Source: Candidatus Zhuqueibacterota bacterium (GTDB taxonomy: Bacteria > Zhuqueibacterota > Zhuqueibacteria > Residuimicrobiales > Krinioviventaceae). Taken from it: a DNA stretch of 8,123 nt. The notes under the pieces are model-generated. The model saw only the letters and a list, made by a program, of their open reading frames with translations. It ran no database searches and was not told the DNA's origin. This document shows positions 1 through 5,315 of this stretch, piece after piece; position 1 is the first letter of the stretch, and every line of letters starts with the position of its first letter. The translations under genes were made by a program, and so were the position numbers. The DNA lies in NCBI GenBank assembly GCA_003854995.1, contig RQOI01000192.1, forward strand, positions 1 to 8,123. Direction: 5' to 3'.

Positions 1-430
1 TATCGCCAATGGAGGTCAGGTTCATCTGCCATCAATGCAACCTACCGCAGGAGGAACCATTCTGGAAGCGGAAGATGCGGATTATAAGATTTCGGTTAAG
101 TCCGACGTGGCAGGTTTCACCGGAAAGGGGTACCTGGAAACCAGGGTGGGTGATGCCAAACATCAGGTGAAATGGACTTGTAACGTCCCTGAATCGGGGA
201 ACTATATTCTTGAATTCAGGTATACGCTTAAGCGAGAACAGGTTTTTCTATCTCCGGTAGAAATCAACGGGAAAAAGACCTGTAAAATCGAATTCTGGAA
301 CACGGGAAATGCGGGCGCCTGGGTTTGGGAACGTGTCACCGTAAACCTTGAAAAAGGTGAAAATACAATCGGCATCTCGCCTGAAGGATTTGTGCTTTTG
401 GATCATCTCAATATAATTCATAATCAATAA
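1..430 (+). CDS. C-terminal part of a protein ending in a CBM6/35-like carbohydrate-binding module (5' truncated)
   Basis: The reading frame is open from base 2, so the gene begins upstream of the window; the ATG at 35 is internal, not a supported start. The visible 142 or so residues form one beta-sandwich module. It opens with ILEAEDADYKI, where TxxAEDA-like sequence is the usual first strand of CBM6/CBM35 modules. A GYLE strand, a VPESGNYILEFRY strand, a VEINGKK strand, WVWERVTVNLEKGENTI and a final LLDHLNI strand follow, all in the family's usual order. Such modules bind sugar chains and normally sit at the end of secreted glycoside hydrolases or lectin-like proteins; the catalytic part is not visible, so the full protein cannot be named. 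The TAA stop (428-430) is in the same frame as the next gene, and the next gene's Tat leader starts at once, with no spacer. The module call is moderately secure; the parent protein is unknown. Confidence 0.7.
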   Translation, partial: IANGGQVHLPSMQPTAGGTILEAEDADYKISVKSDVAGFTGKGYLETRVGDAKHQVKWTCNVPESGNYILEFRYTLKREQVFLSPVEINGKKTCKIEFWNTGNAGAWVWERVTVNLEKGENTIGISPEGFVLLDHLNIIHNQ

Positions 431-436
431 AACAAA

Positions 437-817
437 ACGTTTAACAGAAGAAAATTCTTGATGAATTCCGTACTGGGAATAACCGGTTCCGTCCTTGTAA
501 AAAATGCCATAGGTTCAGAGTTACCAACTTTCTCCGACGAGGAAGAAAAAAAGGTCAAAATAGTAACCAGACAACTCGGAAAAACCGGCATGAATTTACC
601 GGTCGTTAGTTTTGGGATTATGCGTGCCTACATGTATGCCTATGGATATGGAGAAACGAAAAAAGCCAGGCAGGAAATTGTCGAGCTCTGCATCGCGGAA
701 AATCCTTGCACAAATTGCCCGGTCTGTACGGTCGAGTGCACAAAGGGTTTTAACGTCCTTGCTAAAATGGCTGACATTCTGCAAATCTCAAAAGTGCCGA
801 ACCGTTTTCTGGCCTGA
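437..817 (+). pseudogene. Tat-leader aldo/keto reductase remnant with large internal in-frame deletion and ACG in place of a start codon
   Basis: Read from 437, the peptide begins with a textbook twin-arginine leader (TFNRRKFLMNSVLGITG), so the natural start lies at 437, but that codon is ACG, one base from ATG. The conventional alternatives, TTG at 458 or ATG at 461, would remove the twin arginines, and no good Shine-Dalgarno precedes any of them. After the leader comes RQLGKTGMNLPVVSFG, the first strand of an aldo/keto reductase barrel. The sequence then jumps at MRA (620-628) to YMYAYGYGETKKA and a tail with CTNCPVCTVEC, a CxxCxxCxxxC motif, ending VPNRFLA, the normal C-terminus of Fe-S-type members. 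Intact relatives have over 300 residues; this one encodes about 126 and lacks the catalytic Asp-Tyr-Lys-His tetrad and the NADPH site. It cannot be an active reductase. It may be a pseudogene, a tiny exported Fe-S protein, or an assembly mis-join. Confidence 0.75.
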
Positions 818-855
818 TCGATTCGGCGATACTTGAAAAAAAAGGGACGACACAC

Positions 856-1695
856 ATGATGACTGTAGCACTTGGTTTGTTTTTATTATTTTCAGCTCCT
901 GTCGTTGATGACGCAAACGAAATGTTCCCCATATTGGATGGGTGGGAACTCAAAGTGGGAGATCAAGTCTATACGGCCGACAATCTCTGGGATATCATCA
1001 ACGGCGCCGCGGATTCTTATCTGGCTTATGATTTCCAACGCCTTTATACGGCTGAATATCTTGATGGACAAGATCATCAGATACGGGTTTATATCTATGA
1101 GCACAGTAATATTAAGAATAGTTTTGGCATCTATTCTCAGGAGAGAAACGCTGATTATGAATTTAATACTATTGGCGCCCAGGGATTTAATGGCACTCAT
1201 GTCTCTTATTTTATCGACGGACCCTATTATGTGCAAATCTCTACCCATAATGATGACATGCAGCAAGTTCTTGAAAAACTCGCCATTTTGATCGATCAAC
1301 AGCTCCACCAGGAGAGTCAGTTGCCCCGTGAGCTGTCGTTGTTTCCCGAGAAAGATAAAGTCCCCTTTTCTGAGAAATTTATTTCCAATAATTTTTTGGG
1401 TTACGACTTTATGCACTCGGCATTCGTCGCCGACTACAAGACGGCAGAGGGCTCTTTTAAGATTTTTATTATCAGCCCGGGAACTGAACAGGAAAACCAG
1501 GACATCCTGAAAAAGTACCTTGATTTTCTCAAATTTCCGCAAGAGAAAAGAGATCAGGATGTTTACATGATTGAAGACCCTTATAACGGGCCCGTTGCAC
1601 TTTATCCTGCACAGCAGCACATTTACGGGATAATGGGCGCCGATGAGACGACAAGAAACAGGTATCTTTCACTCATTATAAAACAAATGGAATGA
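856..1695 (+). CDS. Secreted DUF6599 family protein
   Basis: This 279-residue protein has an N-terminal hydrophobic stretch (TVALGLFLLFSAP, residues 3-15) that looks like a Sec signal, although the n-region lacks positive charge. The frame is open upstream (lysines at 838-843) but holds no ATG, GTG or TTG between the stop at 772-774 and 856; CTG at 814 is the only alternative. The mature part matches DUF6599: LDGWELKVGDQVYTADNLWDIINGAAD (residues 28-53, written here in pieces: GW, a YTADNLW strand, the INGAAD signature), then YDF, a GIYSQER segment (91-97), LFPEKDKVP (162-170), NNFLGYDFMHSAF (178-190), and a C-terminal FKIFIIS strand. All of these occur in the expected order and length, so the gene seems complete. 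The family has no established biochemical role. It lies 38 bases after the reductase remnant and 81 bases before a DUF362 gene, which suggests an envelope redox setting. Confidence 0.8.
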   Translation: MMTVALGLFLLFSAPVVDDANEMFPILDGWELKVGDQVYTADNLWDIINGAADSYLAYDFQRLYTAEYLDGQDHQIRVYIYEHSNIKNSFGIYSQERNADYEFNTIGAQGFNGTHVSYFIDGPYYVQISTHNDDMQQVLEKLAILIDQQLHQESQLPRELSLFPEKDKVPFSEKFISNNFLGYDFMHSAFVADYKTAEGSFKIFIISPGTEQENQDILKKYLDFLKFPQEKRDQDVYMIEDPYNGPVALYPAQQHIYGIMGADETTRNRYLSLIIKQME

Positions 1696-1766
1696 TGCCA
1701 AATGACAGCAAACGTTAAATTCATCGGCTGTGTCGTGACAAGGATGAAAATAAAGTACTATTGATC

Positions 1767-1773
1767 AGGAGAG
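1767..1773 (+). promoter_or_regulatory. Shine-Dalgarno for the DUF362 gene
   Basis: AGGAGAG lies 3-9 bases before the ATG at 1777, with GGAG ending five bases from it. It supports that start over any internal ATG, and the resulting peptide begins with a complete twin-arginine leader. Confidence 0.75.
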
Positions 1774-1776
1774 ATT

Positions 1777-2688
1777 ATGAAGAGAAGAGAATTTATAAAA
1801 GGATCGTGCATGGGTTTGGCCGCAAGCCTCATCCCTTGTTCCCGCCACCTCACGGCTGTCACCCCGCCTGGCAAAGAAAAATATGACTTGGTTGCTGTCC
1901 GTGGCGGAGAGGCCGAGGCGATGTTTGAACGTGCGATTTCCGAGCTCGGCGGCATTGAGGCGTTCGTCAAAAAAGGGCAAAAGGTCGTGGTGAAACCCAA
2001 TATTGGCTGGGATGCACCGCCGGCCAGAGCGGCTGATACCAACCCTGGTTTGGTGGCGCACATTATCAAAAGTTGTTTGCAGGCCGGCGCCGGGGAGGTT
2101 GCTGTTTTCGATCATACCTGCGATGCCTGGGAAGGTTGCTACAAAAACAGCCAGATTGAAGAATTTGCCCGCAAGGCCGGGGCCAAAGTCATTCCGGGGA
2201 ACAATGAATCGTTTTACAGGGAAGTCACTATTCCCGGCGGGAAAAGCCTCAAAACAGCCAAAGTCCATCAAGCGCTGCTCGATGCGGATGTTTTCATCAA
2301 TGTCCCGATCTTGAAACACCATAGCTCGACAATTGTCACCCTGAGCATGAAAAACCTGATGGGCGTTGTGTGGGATCGGCGCTACTATCATCGAAACGAC
2401 TTGAGCCAGTGTATTGCCGATTTTTTGACGTTTCGTGCTCCGGACTTGAACATCGTTGATGGTTACCGAATGCTCGCGCGTAACGGCCCCCGCGGGGTAT
2501 CTGAATCTGATGTGGTCGACCTGAAAGCGCTCATCGCCGGGCGCGATATCGTTGCCGTTGATAGCGCCGCCACCTTGATGTTCGGCAAAGAACCGCAAGA
2601 GATCAATCACATTAAAATTGCCAACGACATGGGCCTGGGGACCATGAATCTCGAAAACGTGTCCATCAGCCGAATCAAAATGAGTTAA
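1777..2688 (+). CDS. Tat-exported DUF362 domain protein
   Basis: This 303-residue protein starts with a twin-arginine leader (MKRREFIKGSCMGLAASLIP), so it should be exported folded, probably with a cofactor. A cysteine at residue 21 follows LIP, but proline before it makes a classical lipobox unlikely. The rest is a full DUF362 domain: VVVKPNIGW (70-78), ADTNPGLVAHIIKSCLQAGA (86-105), FDHTCDAW (111-118), INVPILKHHSSTIVTLSMKN (174-193) and LMGVVWD, then NIVDGYRML (225-233), VVDLKALIAGRDIVAVDS (246-263), and a GLG near the end (286-288). Unlike some family members it carries no CxxCxxCxxxC ferredoxin insert, so any electron transfer would rely on a partner. The next gene is a membrane polyferredoxin that overlaps it by one base, a pairing that suggests shared function. 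No biochemical activity is established for this family; an envelope redox or maturation role is inference. Confidence 0.85.
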   Translation: MKRREFIKGSCMGLAASLIPCSRHLTAVTPPGKEKYDLVAVRGGEAEAMFERAISELGGIEAFVKKGQKVVVKPNIGWDAPPARAADTNPGLVAHIIKSCLQAGAGEVAVFDHTCDAWEGCYKNSQIEEFARKAGAKVIPGNNESFYREVTIPGGKSLKTAKVHQALLDADVFINVPILKHHSSTIVTLSMKNLMGVVWDRRYYHRNDLSQCIADFLTFRAPDLNIVDGYRMLARNGPRGVSESDVVDLKALIAGRDIVAVDSAATLMFGKEPQEINHIKIANDMGLGTMNLENVSISRIKMS

Positions 2689-2690
2689 TG
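2686..2690 (+). promoter_or_regulatory. TAATG stop-start overlap (translational coupling)
   Basis: The TAA stop of the DUF362 gene shares its last A with the ATG of the polyferredoxin gene. No strong Shine-Dalgarno is visible just upstream, so reinitiation by ribosomes finishing DUF362 is the likely way the second gene is started. ATGs at 2691 and 2703 are alternative starts that would remove one or five residues. Confidence 0.7.
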
Positions 2691-4289
2691 ATGCTTGGCG
2701 ATATGACCCGGCATAAAAGCTTGAAATGGGCGCGCTTTTCTTTCGCCCTTTTTGTCCTGATTGTGTTGACGGCCATTTTTGCGGATCCATACGAATGGAT
2801 TCCTGTACAAGTCATTGACTCGTTTTTATTCTTTCAATTTGTGCCATCCCTGCTGAGCTTTATCCGCTTCCTGTCGCTGTTAGCCGCCGGGGGATTTTTC
2901 ATTATTGTGCTGGTGACGTTTGTAACCGGACGTTTATATTGCTCAGTTATATGCCCGCTCGGTATTTTGCAGGATGTGGTGAACCGAATAGCACGATGGA
3001 AATCACAGAAAAAACGGTTTTTCAAATTTAAAAAAGCGCAAACAGCCCTGCGAATCACCTTTTTATCCATCATGGCCGTCGCCACGATCGCCGGAGCAGG
3101 ATGGATCGTGACGTGGCTCGATCCCCACAGTCTCGCAGGCCGGTTTTTTACCTATATTTTGAAACCGGCTGTCATCTTGGCCAATAATCTGGCGGCTGCA
3201 GTTCTGACGAAAATAGACGTTTATTCGCTCCATCATCAAAATTCCCCCATTCCTTCGCTGGCGCCCGTTCTCATCACCCTTGTGGTAAGCGGAGGCATCG
3301 GTTATTTTTCCTGGAAACGCGGACGGTTGTTCTGTAACACCATCTGCCCGGTCGGTACTTTTCTTGGCGTTGTGTCAAAGTATGCGCTCTTCAAAGTCAG
3401 GTTCAATCGGGAATTATGCACCAGGTGCGGTAAATGTTCGGCCAACTGCAAAAGTGAATGTATCGACTTGAAAAATTTCACGATTGATCATTCCCGATGT
3501 GTGGTGTGTTTCAATTGCCTTGTCAGTTGCCCTGACGACGCCCTGTCGTTCTCTCGCACCGTCCGAGGGGCACAGTCCGTGGTGAATGAAGAGATCGATA
3601 AAATCAATACGACGAGCCGCAGGCATTTTTTGGTTGCTGCCCTGACAATGCTCACAGGCAACCGGCTCATGGCCTTGAATAACCAAAAAGCGCCGGCGAG
3701 CACCAAAAAGCTAATCCGCAACGTGAAGGACCACCCGGTGGCGCCGCCGGGTTCTGTCAGTATCGCCCGTTTCAATGAAATATGTACCGGTTGTTCGCTC
3801 TGTGTTTCCGCCTGTCCCACGCATGTATTGCAACCCGCCTTGGCCGAATACGGCCTTGCCGGTTTTATGCAGCCCCGGATGGACTATAAAACCAGTTTCT
3901 GTAATTTCGACTGCACTCGATGCGGTGAGGTGTGCCCGACCAGCGCCATTCTGCCCCTGACCCGCGAACAAAAGCATGTCACTCAGATGGGCAGAGTTGT
4001 CTTTGTAAAAGAAAACTGTGTGGTTTACACCGATGAAACCGACTGCGGGGCGTGCTCGGAGCATTGTCCCACCAAAGCGGTCAAAATGGTGCCCTATAAG
4101 AACGGCTTGTTGATTCCCGAGGTTAATCCGGATATTTGCATCGGCTGTGGTGCGTGCGAGTATCCTTGTCCTCTGGTAACGCCTTACAAAGCCATTTACG
4201 TCAATGGTCACGCTGTTCAACAAATTGCTGAAAAACCTCAAGACGAAGAAAAAGTAGAGATCAAGATGGAAGAAGATTTCCCATTCTGA
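2688..4289 (+). CDS. Membrane polyferredoxin: NapH-like quinol-dehydrogenase half fused to a NapG-like half through an internal Tat segment
   Basis: This is a 533-residue protein with two halves. Residues 1-285 resemble NapH: hydrophobic segments at about 15-32, 61-80, 121-143 and 190-209 (a fifth weaker one near 156-173), the paired motifs GRLYCSVICPLG (C85, C89) and GRLFCNTICPVG (C216, C220), then two ferredoxin motifs (C244/247/250/254 and C271/274/277/281). The basic loop at 100-122 and the WKRGR after 209 put the cysteine pairs and ferredoxin motifs on the cytoplasmic side. Residues 310-330 hold SRRHFLVAALTML, a twin-arginine motif followed by a hydrophobic stretch. Residues 360-505 resemble NapG with four more cluster motifs: C366/369/372/376, C405/409/412/416, C444/453/456/460 and C484/487/490/494. 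The layout predicts a six-cluster chain linking quinone and cytoplasm to the periplasm. In Nap systems NapG and NapH are separate proteins; no NapA or NapB is visible here, so the partner is probably another enzyme. Confidence 0.85.
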   Translation: MMLGDMTRHKSLKWARFSFALFVLIVLTAIFADPYEWIPVQVIDSFLFFQFVPSLLSFIRFLSLLAAGGFFIIVLVTFVTGRLYCSVICPLGILQDVVNRIARWKSQKKRFFKFKKAQTALRITFLSIMAVATIAGAGWIVTWLDPHSLAGRFFTYILKPAVILANNLAAAVLTKIDVYSLHHQNSPIPSLAPVLITLVVSGGIGYFSWKRGRLFCNTICPVGTFLGVVSKYALFKVRFNRELCTRCGKCSANCKSECIDLKNFTIDHSRCVVCFNCLVSCPDDALSFSRTVRGAQSVVNEEIDKINTTSRRHFLVAALTMLTGNRLMALNNQKAPASTKKLIRNVKDHPVAPPGSVSIARFNEICTGCSLCVSACPTHVLQPALAEYGLAGFMQPRMDYKTSFCNFDCTRCGEVCPTSAILPLTREQKHVTQMGRVVFVKENCVVYTDETDCGACSEHCPTKAVKMVPYKNGLLIPEVNPDICIGCGACEYPCPLVTPYKAIYVNGHAVQQIAEKPQDEEKVEIKMEEDFPF

Positions 4290-4376
4290 TAGAATTTGAC
4301 TGGTTTTCTGCTCTGCAACATCACCCGCCCTAGAGAGACCGGCCGAACACCTTGAACCAACGCAAAGAGGTGAATA
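4290..4376 (+). other. Intergenic gap between the redox genes and the Kelch-DUF1080 gene
   Basis: These 87 bases hold no convincing terminator (no GC stem with a following T-run) and no clear promoter. The only clear element is the GAGGTG Shine-Dalgarno at 4367-4372, four bases before the ATG at 4377, which fixes the start of the next gene. Confidence 0.5.
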
Positions 4377-5279
4377 ATGCAGCATAAGCGGCTTTGTACA
4401 TGGTGCGTCGTTCTGTTTTCAGGTTTGACGGTAACAGCCCAAACCACTCCACTATCGGATTACCGCTGGACGCTCATCGATGCCAAAGGCGAGGTGACCG
4501 GACGGCACGAAAATGCTTTTGTGGAATACAAGGGCAAATTTTACCTGCTGGGGGGCCGGGGTGCCAACCCGGTCAATGTTTTCGATCCCCGCACCAATAC
4601 CTGGGAAAAACTTTTTAACGGCGAAAATCTCGACGGCTGGCAGATAAAATGCCAGGAGAAAGACAAAGGACAAACATTTTGGTCGGTTGATAAGGGAGCA
4701 ATTTACTGCAATTCACTGGGAAGCAATAATCACGGTTATGTATGGCTGCAAAGCGAAAAGGAATTTGGCGATTTTGCATTGCGCTTAAAATTTAAGGTTT
4801 CGCGCCAAAACCGTGGAAACTCCGGCATTCAGATTCGCAGCAGATACGATGAAAATGCGATAGTGGATGAAGGCGGAGATGCCGGGTGGCTCGACGGGCC
4901 GCAGGTGGACATCGAGCCCACTAATCCCTGGCGTAATGGTTTAATATACGACGAAACCCGCGAGACAAAGCGTTGGATCAATCCTTCGCTACCCGATTGG
5001 AAAATCGACAAGGAAACTTGGGCGCCCAAACGAGTCATTTTTTACTGGGAAGACGAGGAGTCGGGATGGAACGAGATGACCATTATTTGTCAGGGCACGC
5101 ACATTAAAACTATTGTAAACAATGTGGTTGTATCGGATTATGATGGTGCAGGAATTTTGGATGATAAAGCGCATAAAAAACATAACGTGGGAATGTACGG
5201 ATATATTGCGCTGCAACTGCATAAAAATTCGGAAAATATAATCTGGTTCAAAGACATTGAAATTCGCGAGCTGAATTAA
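4377..5279 (+). CDS. Secreted chimera: single Kelch repeat fused to a DUF1080 (3-keto-disaccharide hydrolase) domain
   Basis: A Sec signal peptide (CVVLFSGLTVTAQ, residues 10-22) leads into one Kelch-type blade, RHENAFVEYKGKFYLLGG (43-60), NPVNVFDPRTNTW (64-76). In Kelch/galactose-oxidase-like proteins this is followed by further blades; here the next residues, EKLFNGENLDGW (77-88), are the canonical opening of DUF1080. The rest is a whole DUF1080 domain: FGDFALRLKFKV (130-141), NSGIQIRSR (148-156), GPQVDIE (174-180), WNEMTIICQG (231-240), VNNVVVSDYDG (248-258) and a final GYIALQLH...WFKDIEIREL. DUF1080 is a concanavalin-like sandwich domain that acts on oxidised disaccharides in characterised members. 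One Kelch blade cannot form a propeller, so the N-terminus looks like a leftover. My hand count gives 95/180 G+C for 4441-4620 and 74/180 for 4621-4800, which fits two origins. The DUF1080 part may still be active and exported. Confidence 0.85.
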   Translation: MQHKRLCTWCVVLFSGLTVTAQTTPLSDYRWTLIDAKGEVTGRHENAFVEYKGKFYLLGGRGANPVNVFDPRTNTWEKLFNGENLDGWQIKCQEKDKGQTFWSVDKGAIYCNSLGSNNHGYVWLQSEKEFGDFALRLKFKVSRQNRGNSGIQIRSRYDENAIVDEGGDAGWLDGPQVDIEPTNPWRNGLIYDETRETKRWINPSLPDWKIDKETWAPKRVIFYWEDEESGWNEMTIICQGTHIKTIVNNVVVSDYDGAGILDDKAHKKHNVGMYGYIALQLHKNSENIIWFKDIEIRELN

Positions 5280-5280
5280 G

Positions 5281-5292
5281 TCCGCCGGCGGA
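5281..5292. repeat. Perfect 12-base palindrome after the DUF1080 stop
   Basis: TCCGCCGGCGGA is its own reverse complement and starts two bases after the TAA at 5277-5279, and 24 bases before the next ATG. It has no T-run, so it is not a standard terminator. It may be a protein-binding site or a small mRNA hairpin near the next ribosome binding site, or chance in GC-rich sequence. Confidence 0.4.
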
Positions 5293-5301
5293 ACATCCGG
5301 T

Positions 5302-5308
5302 AAAAGGA
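5302..5308 (+). promoter_or_regulatory. Shine-Dalgarno for the beta-propeller gene
   Basis: AAAAGGA lies seven bases before the ATG at 5316 and supports that start, which also yields a good signal peptide. Confidence 0.65.
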
Positions 5309-5315
5309 TAAACGA

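Noticed and set aside
892..1620. Long minus-strand open frame opposite the DUF6599 gene
   Set aside because: It lies wholly antisense to a gene with clear family motifs and shows no signal, motif or ribosome site of its own.
1702..1764. 20-codon + strand open frame in the gap before DUF362
   Set aside because: No ribosome binding site and no recognisable sequence; a frame this short is expected by chance.
1765..2790. 341-codon minus-strand open frame opposite the DUF362 gene
   Set aside because: It mirrors the codon pattern of a clear DUF362 gene and runs into the next gene; its translation has no recognisable domain.
2688..4289. Periplasmic nitrate reductase (nap) operon
   Set aside because: The gene resembles NapH and NapG, but no NapA, NapB, NapD or NapF is nearby, so the similarity only indicates an electron-transfer role.
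3711..4385. 224-codon minus-strand open frame opposite the polyferredoxin C-terminal half
   Set aside because: Antisense to cysteine-motif-rich coding sequence whose frame is unambiguous; no motif in the shadow product.
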